Assembly: GCA_000799755.1 (NCBI GenBank)
Contig: JUHI01000003.1
Location: 372,001-436,000, forward strand
Length of the DNA: 64,000 nucleotides
Direction of reading: 5' to 3'
DNA from: Martinezella tropici
GTDB taxonomy: Bacteria > Pseudomonadota > Alphaproteobacteria > Rhizobiales > Rhizobiaceae
Part shown: piece by piece, positions 27,329-37,317 of the stretch
How the letters are laid out: each line of letters starts with the position of its first letter
How positions within the stretch are numbered: position 1 is the first letter of the stretch
The notes under the pieces: model-generated
Told to the model about the DNA's origin: nothing
The model's input: only the letters and a program-made list of their open reading frames with translations
Database searches by the model: none
Program-made: the position numbers and the translations under genes

Positions 27329-28639
27329 ATGCCTAATCGCTTCACTTGGAGCTGCCTTGGGGTGGCCGCAATTTCATTTGCCGGGGCATCGCACGCGTTT
27401 GCAGCAACCGAGCTGCAATGGTGGCACGCCATGTCGGGCGCCAACAACGAAGTTGTCGAACAGCTGGCCAAGGAATTCAACGACAGCCAGAAGGACTATA
27501 AGATCCTACCCGTGTTCAAGGGTACCTATCCAGAAGCGCTGAACGCCGGTATCGCCGCTTTTCGTGCCAAGCAGGCACCGGCTATCCTGCAGGTCTTCGA
27601 TGCAGGCAGCGGCGTGATGATGGGTGCCGAAGGCGCGATCATGCCGGCAGCCGAAGTCCTGAAGAAGGGCGGCTATACATTCGACAAGTCGCTCTATCTG
27701 CCCGGCATCGTTTCCTACTATTCGAAGCCGGACGGTACGATGCTGTCCTTCCCCTACAATTCGTCTTCCCCGATCCTCTATTACAACAAGGATACCTTCA
27801 AGAAGGCCGGGCTCGACCCCGAAAGCCCGCCGAAAACATGGCCTGAGGTTTTTGATGCCGCCAAGAAGATCAAGTCGAGCGGCGCATCGGCCTGCGGCTT
27901 CACCTCCACCTGGCTCACCTGGATTCAGACCGAGAACTTCGCCGCCTGGAACAATGTCAGCTACGGCTCCAATGAAAACGGCCTCGGCGGCACCGATGTC
28001 AAGCTGGCGTTCAATACACCGCTCTTCGTCCAGCATTTCCAGGCGATCGCCGACCTCGCCAAGGACGGCACCTTCCGTTATGGCGGCCGCACCTCGGAAG
28101 CCAAGCAACTTTTCACTTCGGGGGAGTGCGGCATCCTGACGGAATCATCCGGCGGCCTCGGCGACATCATCAAGAGCGGCATGAATTACGGCATCGGACA
28201 GCTCCCCTACTACGATGGCGAGGGCAGGCCGCAAAACACCATCCCCGGCGGCGCCAGCCTCTGGGTTTTCGCGGGCAAGAGCGACGCGGAATATAAGGGT
28301 ATCGCCGAATTCTTCCACTTCCTGTCGCAGACGAAGATCCAGGCCCGCCTGCACCAGGTATCCGGCTATCTGCCTGTGACGATGGCTGCCTATGAGGAAA
28401 CCAAGAAATCCGGCTTCTATGACAAGAACCCTGGCCGTGAAACACCGATCCTGCAGATGTTGGGCAAGGCTCCCACTGCCAATTCCAAAGGCGTGCGCCT
28501 CGTCAACCTGCCGCAGGTGCGCGACATCATGAACGAAGAATTCGAAGCAATGCTGGCGGGCAAGGAAGATGCCAAGACGGCGCTCGACAAGGCCGTGCAA
28601 CGCGGCAATGCCGCCATCCAGCAGGCCATCGGCAATTGA
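27329..28639 (+). CDS. ugpB: sn-Glycerol-3-phosphate ABC importer binding protein UgpB
   Basis: About 436 residues. GGAGG precedes a double ATG at 27326 and 27329; I take 27329 for spacing, with 27317 also possible. A Sec signal ends near SHAFAA. The mature start ELQWWHAMSGANNEVVEQLA and the stretch PVFKGTYPEALNAGIAAFRA closely follow E. coli UgpB. It binds glycerol-3-phosphate or its diesters in the periplasm. The 155-bp upstream gap (27174-27328) should hold its promoter; I see no clear Pho box there. Confidence 0.93.
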   Translation: MPNRFTWSCLGVAAISFAGASHAFAATELQWWHAMSGANNEVVEQLAKEFNDSQKDYKILPVFKGTYPEALNAGIAAFRAKQAPAILQVFDAGSGVMMGAEGAIMPAAEVLKKGGYTFDKSLYLPGIVSYYSKPDGTMLSFPYNSSSPILYYNKDTFKKAGLDPESPPKTWPEVFDAAKKIKSSGASACGFTSTWLTWIQTENFAAWNNVSYGSNENGLGGTDVKLAFNTPLFVQHFQAIADLAKDGTFRYGGRTSEAKQLFTSGECGILTESSGGLGDIIKSGMNYGIGQLPYYDGEGRPQNTIPGGASLWVFAGKSDAEYKGIAEFFHFLSQTKIQARLHQVSGYLPVTMAAYEETKKSGFYDKNPGRETPILQMLGKAPTANSKGVRLVNLPQVRDIMNEEFEAMLAGKEDAKTALDKAVQRGNAAIQQAIGN

Positions 28640-28656
28640 TGGGTTGATGCGGTCTG

Positions 28657-28680
28657 GCCCGCAGCCCTCAGGCTGCGGGC
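28657..28680 (+). promoter_or_regulatory. Perfect 10-bp stem-loop between ugpB and ugpA
   Basis: GCCCGCAGCC at 28657-28666 pairs perfectly with GGCTGCGGGC at 28671-28680 around the loop CTCA. There is no T-run. Position right after the receptor gene suggests mRNA stabilisation or partial termination to keep UgpB in excess. Confidence 0.65.
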
Positions 28681-28704
28681 AGTGTCCCATCCTAGGAGAT
28701 CGCC

Positions 28705-29586
28705 ATGCCGCGTGTCGTCTTTCCGAACAAGATCCTTCCGTATTTCCTTGTCGCTCCGCAGATCGTCCTGACGGTGGTCTTCTTTTTCTGGCCGGCAAGC
28801 CAGGCGCTTTATCAGTCGATGCAACGCGAGGACCCCTTCGGACTGAAAAGCGGTTTCGTGGGCCTTGCCAATTTCCGCGCTATTTTGTCCGACGAGACCT
28901 ACCTGCATTCCCTCCAGGTGACGGTGATTTTCAGTGTTGCTACGGCACTCCTGCCGATGATCGTCGCGCTTGCGCTAGCGGCTGCCGCCGACAAGGTGGT
29001 GCGCGGTCAGGGTCTTTATCGGACGCTGCTGATCTGGCCCTACGCGGTCGCACCCGCCGTCGCCGGCATGCTATGGCTCTTCATGTTCAATCCGGCCATG
29101 GGCACACTGGCCTATATTCTGCGTCGCAACGGATTTGCCTGGGACCCGCTGTTGAATGGCAATCAAGCCATGGTGCTGGTCATCATCGCCGCCGCCTGGA
29201 AGCAAATCAGTTACAATTTCCTGTTCTTTGTTGCCGGCCTACAGGCAATCCCCAAATCGTTGCTTGAAGCGGCCTCGATCGACGGCGCTCGAGGCGCCCG
29301 GCGCTTCTGGACGATCGTCTTTCCGTTGCTGGCGCCGACCACCTTCTTCCTTCTCGTGGTCAACACAGTCTACGCCTTCTTCGACACGTTCGGCATTATC
29401 CATGCCGTCACCGGCGGCGGACCAGCAAAAGCGACGGAGACACTTGTCTACAAGGTCTACAATGACGGTTTCGTCAATCTCAATCTCGGCTCCTCAGCGG
29501 CTCAGTCCGTCGTCCTGATGGTGATTGTCATTGCGCTTACGGCCTTCCAATTCCGCTTCGTCGAGAAGCGTGTGCATTACGGGTGA
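28705..29586 (+). CDS. ugpA: Glycerol-3-phosphate ABC importer permease UgpA
   Basis: 293 residues, MalF-type CUT1 permease with about six membrane segments. The coupling motif is [20 protein letters not shown], and the C-terminus ends [11 protein letters not shown], the usual UgpA tail. Ten bases separate it from ugpE. Confidence 0.93.
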   Translation: MPRVVFPNKILPYFLVAPQIVLTVVFFFWPASQALYQSMQREDPFGLKSGFVGLANFRAILSDETYLHSLQVTVIFSVATALLPMIVALALAAAADKVVRGQGLYRTLLIWPYAVAPAVAGMLWLFMFNPAMGTLAYILRRNGFAWDPLLNGNQAMVLVIIAAAWKQISYNFLFFVAGLQAIPKSLLEAASIDGARGARRFWTIVFPLLAPTTFFLLVVNTVYAFFDTFGIIHAVTGGGPAKATETLVYKVYNDGFVNLNLGSSAAQSVVLMVIVIALTAFQFRFVEKRVHYG

Positions 29587-29595
29587 GGCAAGCCG

Positions 29596-30444
29596 ATGAT
29601 CGAAAAACGTCCCGTCGCCAATCTGATCGGCCATCTCATGCTGATCCTGGGCATCATCATCGTTGCCTTCCCGATCTATTACACTTTCGTTGCCTCGACG
29701 ATGACATCTGCCGAGATACTGCGGCCGCCTATCTCGCTACTGCCGGGTGGCCATTTTAGCGAAAACTATGGCGAGGCCCTGAACGGCGGCGTCGAGCGTG
29801 TCGTTGGTGTCAGCCTCGAGCGGATGCTCTGGAATACATTTATCGTCGCGGTCGTCATCGCCGTCGGCAAGATTGCGATTTCTTTCCTGTCGGCCTTCGC
29901 CATCGTCTTCTTTCGCTTTCCGCTGCGGATGGTCTTCTTCTGGATGATCTTCGTCACGCTGATGCTGCCGGTGGAGGTGCGCATCCTGCCGACCTACAAG
30001 GTCATCGTCGATCTTGGCATGATCGATACCTATGCGGGACTGACGCTTCCGCTCATGGCTTCGGCAACGGCGACGTTCTTATTCCGACAGTTCTTCCTGA
30101 CGGTGCCGAGCGAATTGCTTGAGGCGGCCCGCATCGACAATGCCGGTCCTTTCCGCTTCATGCGCGATATCCTGTTGCCGCTGTCGAAGACCAATATAGC
30201 CGCGCTATTCGTGATCCTCTTCATCTATGGCTGGACGCAATATCTGTGGCCGCTCCTCGTCACCAATGACGCGAAGATGTCGACGATCATCATCGGGCTC
30301 AGGAAAATGGTGGATTTCGCCGATGCGGCGACGCCTTGGAATTTCGTGATGGTGACGGCGATCCTGGCGATCATCCCGCCCATCCTCGTCGTCGTACTGA
30401 TGCAGCGCTGGTTCGTCAAAGGTCTGGTGGAAACGGAGAAATAA
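29596..30444 (+). CDS. ugpE: Glycerol-3-phosphate ABC importer permease UgpE
   Basis: 282 residues, MalG-type partner of UgpA. Opening [20 protein letters not shown], coupling motif [20 protein letters not shown], and ending [13 protein letters not shown] are all UgpE-like. Its stop overlaps the ugpC start by one base (TAATG). Confidence 0.93.
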   Translation: MIEKRPVANLIGHLMLILGIIIVAFPIYYTFVASTMTSAEILRPPISLLPGGHFSENYGEALNGGVERVVGVSLERMLWNTFIVAVVIAVGKIAISFLSAFAIVFFRFPLRMVFFWMIFVTLMLPVEVRILPTYKVIVDLGMIDTYAGLTLPLMASATATFLFRQFFLTVPSELLEAARIDNAGPFRFMRDILLPLSKTNIAALFVILFIYGWTQYLWPLLVTNDAKMSTIIIGLRKMVDFADAATPWNFVMVTAILAIIPPILVVVLMQRWFVKGLVETEK

Positions 30445-31490
30445 TGGCTGGGATCACCCTCAAAAATGTCCGCAAGACCTATGGCGGCAATGTCGATGCG
30501 ATCAAGGGCGTGTCGCTCGAGATTGCCGATGGCGAACTTGTGGTGCTAGTCGGCCCCTCCGGCTGCGGTAAATCCACTCTGCTGCGTATGATCGCAGGCC
30601 TCGAAGCCATCACCTCCGGCGAAATCAGCATCGGCGACCGCGTCGTCAATCGTCTGGAACCTTCCGAGCGCGACATCGCCATGGTCTTCCAGAACTATGC
30701 GCTTTATCCGCATATGACCGTACGCCAGAATCTCGCCTATGGTCTCAAGAACAGGAATGTTCCAAAAACCGAGATAGACCAGCGTATCCAATCAGCAGCG
30801 CGATCGCTCGAGATTGAGCCTTTTCTCGAGCGCAAACCACGTCAACTCTCCGGCGGCCAACGGCAACGTGTGGCGATGGGCCGCGCCATTGTGCGCGAAC
30901 CGGCTGCATTTTTGTTTGACGAACCACTCTCAAATCTCGATGCGAAGTTGCGCGTGCAAATGCGCATCGAGATCAAGCGCCTGCAGCGTTCACTCGCGAC
31001 CACGAGCGTGTATGTCACCCATGATCAGATGGAAGCGATGACGCTAGCCGACAAGCTCGTTGTTCTCAATGGCGGCAAGATCGAACAAGTGGGCAGCCCG
31101 ATCGAACTCTATGAGACGCCGGCGACAACCTTCGTCGCCGCATTTATCGGCTCGCCCTCCATGAATCTGATCAAGATCAATGAAAGCTCCGGCATCACGC
31201 TGCCGGCAAATATAGGAACTGCGGCTGCCTTCCCGACGATCGGAATTCGCCCGGAAGACCTTCATCTCTCGGAAACCGGGCAAGATGGATGGTTTCACGC
31301 CAAGGTTCGCGTGCAAGCCGTCGAGCTGGTAGGAGCAGAAAGCTATGTGCATGGGACGTTGCCTGATGCTCAAGCCATCATCTTCCGCGTCCCAGGCCGA
31401 TCTAATATTGCTATCGACCAGGAATGCTATATCCAGGCAGATCCCAAAAGGCTGCATATGTTTTCGCAGGACGGCACACGGCTTAGATGA
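30444..31490 (+). CDS. ugpC: Glycerol-3-phosphate ABC importer ATPase UgpC
   Basis: 348 residues from ATG 30444. Walker [10 protein letters not shown], signature [15 protein letters not shown], Walker [12 protein letters not shown], and a C-terminal regulatory OB/TOBE domain ([12 protein letters not shown]) as in MalK/UgpC. Longer frames upstream run through ugpE. UgpC-type ATPases can serve several CUT1 permeases in rhizobia, which matters because the sugar-type importer at 55.4 kb has no ATPase in the window. Confidence 0.93.
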   Translation: MAGITLKNVRKTYGGNVDAIKGVSLEIADGELVVLVGPSGCGKSTLLRMIAGLEAITSGEISIGDRVVNRLEPSERDIAMVFQNYALYPHMTVRQNLAYGLKNRNVPKTEIDQRIQSAARSLEIEPFLERKPRQLSGGQRQRVAMGRAIVREPAAFLFDEPLSNLDAKLRVQMRIEIKRLQRSLATTSVYVTHDQMEAMTLADKLVVLNGGKIEQVGSPIELYETPATTFVAAFIGSPSMNLIKINESSGITLPANIGTAAAFPTIGIRPEDLHLSETGQDGWFHAKVRVQAVELVGAESYVHGTLPDAQAIIFRVPGRSNIAIDQECYIQADPKRLHMFSQDGTRLR

Positions 31491-31922
31491 AGACGTATAA
31501 CTGCCGGTAGGAAGAGGATCGGACATCCCGTGATGAATGACCGGCTTCTTGATGATATCCGAGCCATCGGCCACGTCTGATGGGCAAGGTAGTTAGCATA
31601 TTTGCATGCTGTGGAGCCACGTTATGCCTCGGTTGCCGTCCGTAGATCACGTCAAAGCAAAGTTTCGAATTCATATAGGATGAAAGAAAGCTACATAGGC
31701 ATCGGCGGTCTAAGGATGGACTTATCCACACAGTAACATCTGATTGAACCAAGCATGTCTTACAAACATCACCGAGATTCCTTTGAACGATCGGAACTAA
31801 ATAAGATAAAGATGAGAGCAAATATCACGAAGATAGTGATCTTAAACCACTGCCATCACTTATGATGAAATAGCTATCTATGTGTTCAGCGAAGCCCAAC
31901 GGCGTTCACTCAGGGATCACAG
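31491..31922. other. Non-coding 432-bp stretch, lower GC than surroundings
   Basis: No convincing gene. A short frame at 31532 encodes MNDRLLDDIRAIGHV and stops at once; open frames on the minus strand lack ribosome sites and resemble nothing. GC is visibly lower than in flanking genes, especially 31660-31880. A single TTATCCACA at 31722-31730 looks incidental. It separates the convergent ugp operon and lrp-family gene and may be decayed sequence. Confidence 0.5.
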
Positions 31923-32336
31923 TCAGGCAGGCCCCAGCATGATGAATGTTTCGCTCTTCGACACACCTTCCGTCGCCCTCACGGTTGAAATCAGCTCGTT
32001 CAGTTGAGACATGGTCGATACTTCGATCTCGGCGATCATGTCCCAGTGCCCGTTCGTGTTGGAGAGCGATGCAACCCCCGGCAGACGTTTGATGGCGGAT
32101 ATCGGATTTCGCGGAGACCCGGAGATTTCGACGAGGATGAAGGCTCTGATGAGGTCCTTGCTTGCATCGTCCTTCAGCCGGACCGTGAAGCCCTTTATGT
32201 CCCCCGTTGCGATTAACCGGTCCAGGCGCTTTTGAGCCGTCGCCCGTGCAACCCCTAAAATCTGCGCGAGCTGCGGAACCGACGCTCTTCCATTGATCCG
32301 CAGTTCGGCGATCAGCTGTCGATCGAGGTCATCCAT
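31923..32336 (-). CDS. Lrp/AsnC-family transcriptional regulator
   Basis: 137 residues, slightly short for the family. N-terminal helix-turn-helix (LDRQLIAELRINGRASVPQLAQILGVARATAQKRLDRL in pieces) and a C-terminal RAM ligand domain (VEISGSPRNPISAIKRLPGV). It is divergent from the amino-acid importer and arginine/ornithine genes across 233 bp, so it most likely controls that operon in response to an amino acid. Confidence 0.88.
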   Translation of the reverse strand: MDDLDRQLIAELRINGRASVPQLAQILGVARATAQKRLDRLIATGDIKGFTVRLKDDASKDLIRAFILVEISGSPRNPISAIKRLPGVASLSNTNGHWDMIAEIEVSTMSQLNELISTVRATEGVSKSETFIMLGPA

Positions 32337-32569
32337 AAATCTATCATTTCGTCAAAATTATTACTATTTCGGCATTTTATCGTGATTTCGATCACTTTGC
32401 ATTCTTTTTTGTTCGCTGATCCGGGACTACGACTGATCTCGCGTTGACGGGACAGCGGCTGGATAAAAGAGGGCGAACCAAATAACCAGCAGCCGATCCG
32501 GCCATCGCTCGGACCATACCTGAGCGCCATCCAAGGTCCATGCGCGACCTATTTGGGAGAGGATCTACA

Positions 32570-33343
32570 ATGAAGTTGAACCATATTCTTTCCGCGATTT
32601 TCATCGCGGCAGCGGCATGCCTTCCTGTTACGGCCGTCCACGCCGACGATCTTCAGAAGGTCGAAAAGTCAGGCCAGCTTTCCGTTGCCCTTTCGGGCGT
32701 GTTTCCGCCATTCAGCTTCGTCGACGAGAGCAACAAGGTTGTCGGCTTCGATGTCGATATCGGCACGGAGATCGCAAAGCGCCTCAAAGTCGAGCCGAAG
32801 ATTGTCACGACCGCCTGGGACGGCATCATCGCTGGTCTGGTTACGGGCCGCTACGACACGATCATCGGCTCGATGAGCATCACGGAAGAGCGCAAGAAGG
32901 CGGTGGATTTCGTCGGGCCGTACTACCGTTCCGGGCTTGCCGCCTTCGTCAAGAAGGGCGCGAACGTCCAGAGCGTCGACGCACTCAAGGGAAAAGCCGT
33001 CGGCGTCACGCTCGGAGAAGCGGCCGAAAAATGGGCGCGCGAGCAGAACGCCTTCGAGATCCGGACCTACAAGGGGTTGCCGGAGATGCTCCTCGATTTG
33101 CAGGCCGGTCGCGTGGACGCCGTTATCGCTGACGATGTTCCCGTCTTCGTCGCGATCGCCAAAAGCAATGCGCCCATCGAGCAGGTCAAGGATGACAAGA
33201 TGCCGAAGTACGACATCGGCATCGCTGTTCGCAAGAACAATCCCGAACTGGCAGCCGCCATGCAAAAGGCGCTCGACGACATGATGGCCGACGGGACCTA
33301 CCAAGCCATCTCCAAGAAGTGGATCGGTCAGGACATTCGCTGA
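32570..33343 (+). CDS. Polar/basic amino acid ABC importer binding protein
   Basis: 257 residues from ATG 32570, with GGGAGAGG upstream. A Sec signal ends near VHADD. Family-3 receptor features: VFPPFSFVDESNKVVGFDVDI, AWDGIIAGLVTGRYDTIIGSM in two pieces, and GRVDAVIADD. Ligand probably arginine or ornithine, judged from the downstream genes. It is separated by 153 bp from the permeases. Confidence 0.88.
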   Translation: MKLNHILSAIFIAAAACLPVTAVHADDLQKVEKSGQLSVALSGVFPPFSFVDESNKVVGFDVDIGTEIAKRLKVEPKIVTTAWDGIIAGLVTGRYDTIIGSMSITEERKKAVDFVGPYYRSGLAAFVKKGANVQSVDALKGKAVGVTLGEAAEKWAREQNAFEIRTYKGLPEMLLDLQAGRVDAVIADDVPVFVAIAKSNAPIEQVKDDKMPKYDIGIAVRKNNPELAAAMQKALDDMMADGTYQAISKKWIGQDIR

Positions 33344-33496
33344 TTATGCGGGCCGGGTCCAAACGCGGCCTGGCCAATATTCCACTTTTTCGGAACCCGG
33401 TCGGCTGCGAGATCGCCCCGTCGACCGATTCCACATCGCTTCAACGGTGGCTCGTTGTGCTGCCGCAAATAAGGAGCGCTGGCCCGGGAGGCCGGA

Positions 33497-34159
33497 ATGG
33501 ACTTTCAACTTATCGGACGAATAGCCCCGTTTCTGGTGGACGCGTCTATGGTGACAATAGAGCTGACCGTCTGCTCGCTGCTTGTCGGTCTCGTCGTTGC
33601 CACCATAGTCGTCATCGGCCGCTTTTCGAAGCTGCGGACGATACGGCTGCTTGCGACCGCCTATGTCAGCATCATGCGCGGCACGCCTGTTCTGGTGCAG
33701 CTCTTCCTGGTCTTTTTCGGCGGACCTCAGCTCGGCTTTGAGCTTACGCCATTCGTGGCGGGAGTGGTGACGATGGGGTTCAATATCGGCGCATACATGT
33801 CCGAGGGGGTCAAGGGAGCGATCATCGCCGTCGACAAAGGGCAGACGGAAGCATCGCGGTCGCTCGGGTTTGGGCGCTTCGATACGATGCGCCTCTTCAT
33901 ACTGCCGCAGGCTGCTCCACTCATTATCAAGTCGCTCGGGGTGAACACAGTCATCTTGTCTAAGAGCACCGCCTTGGTGTCGACCATCGGCGTCGTCGAG
34001 CTTACCTATGCGGCGCAACGGTTCGTCACCTCGACTTACAAGCCCTTCGAAGTCTTCACCGTCGCCGGGGCGGCCTATATCGCCATCGTCGCCGCGATCT
34101 CCCTGATTGTGCGTGGCATCGAGCATCTCTTTGATGTCACGCGGAGGGCGCAGGCATGA
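33497..34159 (+). CDS. Polar amino acid ABC importer permease (first)
   Basis: 220 residues, HisQ/HisM type. The coupling motif is EASRSLGFGRFDTMRLFILP and the N-terminal segment SLLVGLVVATIVVIGRFS is membrane-spanning; IMRGTPVLVQLFL is a family hallmark. Overlaps the next permease gene by 4 bp. Confidence 0.9.
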   Translation: MDFQLIGRIAPFLVDASMVTIELTVCSLLVGLVVATIVVIGRFSKLRTIRLLATAYVSIMRGTPVLVQLFLVFFGGPQLGFELTPFVAGVVTMGFNIGAYMSEGVKGAIIAVDKGQTEASRSLGFGRFDTMRLFILPQAAPLIIKSLGVNTVILSKSTALVSTIGVVELTYAAQRFVTSTYKPFEVFTVAGAAYIAIVAAISLIVRGIEHLFDVTRRAQA

Positions 34160-34812
34160 GCTTCGATTTCAGCGTCGTCCCCTCCTATGCGCAGATACTC
34201 TGGACAGGCGTTCTTTGGACCATTCTGATAACCGTTCTCGCAGGCGCCATCAGCGTCGCCTTTGGCATCGGGATCGCGGTCACCTCAATGTACGGCTCCA
34301 AGATCGCAAGCGTGCCTCTAAGAGGCGTCGCCTTCCTCTTCATGGGAACGCCGCTCCTGCTGCAGCTCTATCTTTTCTATTACGGGCTGTCGCAAGTGGG
34401 GATCATGCTGCCGGCATTCTGGACCGGCGTTCTGGGGTTGGGACTGCACTACGCGGCCTATAATGCCGACATCTTCCGGGCCTGCCTGAAAGGCGTCGAT
34501 ACCGGTCAGACAGAAGCAGCCAGATCGCTCGGCTTCGGTCGCGGCGCGACGCTGCGGCATTTCATCATACCCCAGGCCCTGCTTACCGCCCTGCCTCAGG
34601 TCGGAAACAACAGCATCATCCTTCTCAAAGATACTGCCGTGCTCTCGGTGCTTGGCATTACGGAGCTGGTTTTGAGTGCCCAAAGGGCAATCAGCGAAAC
34701 CTACCGCCCCTTTGAGTTCTATTTCACCGCCGCATTGCTCTACTACCTCGTCAACCTGGCGATGGAGTATCTGTTGAGCATCGCCGCACGGAAAGTGGAA
34801 GCCATCCGATGA
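34156..34812 (+). CDS. Polar amino acid ABC importer permease (second)
   Basis: 218 residues, partner of the preceding permease. [17 protein letters not shown] and [20 protein letters not shown] are family motifs. Overlaps the preceding and following genes by 4 bp each, so the three membrane/ATPase genes are co-translated. Confidence 0.9.
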   Translation: MSFDFSVVPSYAQILWTGVLWTILITVLAGAISVAFGIGIAVTSMYGSKIASVPLRGVAFLFMGTPLLLQLYLFYYGLSQVGIMLPAFWTGVLGLGLHYAAYNADIFRACLKGVDTGQTEAARSLGFGRGATLRHFIIPQALLTALPQVGNNSIILLKDTAVLSVLGITELVLSAQRAISETYRPFEFYFTAALLYYLVNLAMEYLLSIAARKVEAIR

Positions 34813-35573
34813 CATCACAGCTCCCCATGATCGAACTGCGACAAATCCGCAAATCATACGGAAATCACGAGGTACTCAAAGGTATCGACCTGAGCGTCGA
34901 GCGAGGCAAGATCGTGTCGATCATTGGCCCGAGCGGCTCCGGCAAGAGCACCCTGCTGCGATCCATCAACATGCTCGAGGCGCTGTCGTCCGGAGAGATT
35001 TGGCTCGAGGGCCAGCAGGTGAACCGCCCGCTCAAGGGGCGCGCATTCGAAAACCACATCAACCATATCCGCCAGGAAATGGGCATGGTGTTCCAGCAGT
35101 TCAATCTATTTCCCCATCTGACGGTCCTGCAGAACATCATGATAGGACCTATGAAGCTGAAGGGCCTGACAAAGCCGGCCGCTTTGGAGCGAGCTAACGC
35201 CCTTCTTGCGAAGGTCGGACTGACGGACAAGGGGGATGCCTATCCAGCCCGGCTATCGGGCGGGCAAAAGCAGCGCGTCGCGATCGCTCGCGCCCTGGCC
35301 ATGCAGCCCAAGGTCATGCTTTTCGACGAGGCGACCTCCGCTCTCGATCCTGAGCTTGTCGAGGAAGTCAACCAGGTCATGAAGCAACTGGCGGCCGAAC
35401 ATATGACCATGCTGATCGTTACGCACGAAATGCGGTTCGCCGCCGAGGTGTCGGATCACGTCCTGTTCATGGACGGCGGCGGCGTCGTTGAGCAGGGCAA
35501 GCCTGACATCGTCCTATCAAATCCTACCGAAGAGCGTACCCGCGCCTTCCTTCGAAAGCACCTGGCGAACTGA
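34809..35573 (+). CDS. Polar amino acid ABC importer ATPase (HisP/GlnQ type)
   Basis: 254 residues. Walker [10 protein letters not shown], signature [15 protein letters not shown], Walker [13 protein letters not shown] (Ala in place of the usual Pro after Glu), His switch VTHEM. It completes the importer; 6 bp separate it from the M20 peptidase gene. Confidence 0.92.
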   Translation: MTSQLPMIELRQIRKSYGNHEVLKGIDLSVERGKIVSIIGPSGSGKSTLLRSINMLEALSSGEIWLEGQQVNRPLKGRAFENHINHIRQEMGMVFQQFNLFPHLTVLQNIMIGPMKLKGLTKPAALERANALLAKVGLTDKGDAYPARLSGGQKQRVAIARALAMQPKVMLFDEATSALDPELVEEVNQVMKQLAAEHMTMLIVTHEMRFAAEVSDHVLFMDGGGVVEQGKPDIVLSNPTEERTRAFLRKHLAN

Positions 35574-35579
35574 AGCCCA

Positions 35580-37250
35580 ATGACAAACCTATTGGAAACA
35601 AGCAAAATCGACCGAAAGCATGTCCGCGATCTGGCGCTGCGCCTCACATCCTGGTCAAGCGAGACGGGAACGCCCGGCGAGGCTTCCTTTGCCGACCGGT
35701 TCCACGATCTTCTGATGGAAATTCCCTATTTCCGCGAGCATCCGGAACACATCCGGCTGGTGGCAAGCCATGGAGAGCCCCTCACCCACAACGTCGTCGC
35801 TCTTGTACGGGGAACCGGGAAACGGACCATAGCGATGGCGGGCCATTTCGACACGGTCTCCACCGATAATTATCATGAGCTTCAAAACCTTGCCTGCGAT
35901 ACTCCGGCACTGCATCAGGCTCTTATCGAGACGATCTCGGCGCGGACCAGCCGATCCGAACAGGAGGAGCGGGCTCTGGCCGATCTGCTGAGCGGCGATT
36001 TCCTTCCAGGACGCGGCCTTCTCGATATGAAGAGCGGCCTCGCCGTCGCGGTCGCTTGCCTGGAACAGTTCGCCGCCGATCCGGATCGTCAGGGAAATCT
36101 CGTGCTGGTCGCCACGCCGGATGAGGAGCGAGAGAGCCGCGGGATGCGGTCGCTGCGCGACGCACTGCCCTCGATCGTCAAGGACCTCGATATCGATATC
36201 GCCGCAGGCATCAATCTCGACGTGACATCCGACCAAGGCGACGGAAGCGAAGGCCGCGCGGTCTATGCGGGCACGATCGGCAAGCTCCTGCCCTTCGCAC
36301 TGGTCGTCGGCTGCAGCTCTCATGCAAGCTATCCGTTCGAAGGCGTGAGTGCACAGGCCATGGGAGCGGCCATCCTATCCCGGCTCGAGGGCAAGGCTGC
36401 TCTGGCCGACCGGGACAACAACGACATTTCGCCTCCGCCCATTTGCCTGGAAGCAAAGGATTTGCGCGATGGCTATGAAGTCACGACGCCAGAACGCTTC
36501 TGGGTCGCGTTCAATTGGCTATACCACACGATGTCGGCCGACGAACTCTTCTTACGCTTCAAGGAACAGGTCACCGCTGGCGCCGAGGAGGCGGTGGACA
36601 CGTTCGCGGAACAGGCGCTTCAGTTCGGGACCCTCGCCGGAAAAAGTGCGGGGGCGATCCCGGCCAAACCCCGAATTCTGAGTTTCGATGAACTCAAGAC
36701 GATTGCCGGACAAGTGGCGGGCGAAGACTTCCCCTCGATATATGCGGAAGAGGAGCGCTCACTTTCCGGCATCGACAATCCCTTGGTGGTTACGCGCAGA
36801 CTGACTGCGTGGCTTGTCGGCATCGCTCGCGTTTCCGGTCCGGCCGTCATCATAGGTTTTGCCGGGCTGCACTACCCGCCTTCCCATCTCAACCACGATG
36901 TCGAAAACGACCGGGCTCTCCACGAGGCGATCGAGCAAGCCCGATCACGTCTTGCGAGCGATCAGGAAAAGAGCGTCAGTTGGAAGCCGCATTTTCAGGG
37001 CATCTCGGACATGAGCTTCCTTGGCCTTGCCGCCGGCAACAGCAAGGTCGTATCGGACAACACGCCGATCTCGCGCTTGATTGACAATCCGCCAGGCGAT
37101 GCGTTGCAGTTCCCCGTGGTCAACCTCGGCCCATGGGGGAGAGAATTCCACCAGAAGTTCGAGCGCGTGCATGAGCCCTACGCCTTTGCAGTTTTGCCCG
37201 ACCTCGTGCTCGAAATTGCCACCACCTTTCTCACCAAAGGCAATCGCTAA
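35580..37250 (+). CDS. M20-family peptidase, RocB-like arginine utilisation protein
   Basis: 556 residues, the RocB length. Zinc-hydrolase motifs in order: MAGHFDTVS (His, then Asp), GLLDMKSGLAVA (bridging Asp), TPDEERESRG (Glu-Glu), and a late YPPSHLNHD region. RocB-like proteins are linked to arginine catabolism, with unclear exact chemistry (probable deacylase or amidase). Lies between the amino-acid importer and ornithine cyclodeaminase, supporting arginine or an acylated derivative as substrate. Confidence 0.85.
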   Translation: MTNLLETSKIDRKHVRDLALRLTSWSSETGTPGEASFADRFHDLLMEIPYFREHPEHIRLVASHGEPLTHNVVALVRGTGKRTIAMAGHFDTVSTDNYHELQNLACDTPALHQALIETISARTSRSEQEERALADLLSGDFLPGRGLLDMKSGLAVAVACLEQFAADPDRQGNLVLVATPDEERESRGMRSLRDALPSIVKDLDIDIAAGINLDVTSDQGDGSEGRAVYAGTIGKLLPFALVVGCSSHASYPFEGVSAQAMGAAILSRLEGKAALADRDNNDISPPPICLEAKDLRDGYEVTTPERFWVAFNWLYHTMSADELFLRFKEQVTAGAEEAVDTFAEQALQFGTLAGKSAGAIPAKPRILSFDELKTIAGQVAGEDFPSIYAEEERSLSGIDNPLVVTRRLTAWLVGIARVSGPAVIIGFAGLHYPPSHLNHDVENDRALHEAIEQARSRLASDQEKSVSWKPHFQGISDMSFLGLAAGNSKVVSDNTPISRLIDNPPGDALQFPVVNLGPWGREFHQKFERVHEPYAFAVLPDLVLEIATTFLTKGNR

Positions 37251-37317
37251 ATAACCCTGCGCCTCCAGGTGTGCGTTTCCCGCGCGCCCTCCAGGCATGC
37301 TAAAAAGGACCGATGGA

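Noticed and set aside
31722..31730. Perfect DnaA-box sequence TTATCCACA
   Set aside because: Only a single copy, with no AT-rich unwinding region, repC, parAB or dnaA gene nearby; chance occurrence is likely.
31483..31821. 112-codon minus-strand frame in the gene-free patch
   Set aside because: No ribosome site, no family resemblance, composition unlike neighbouring genes; overlaps the 3' end of ugpC.
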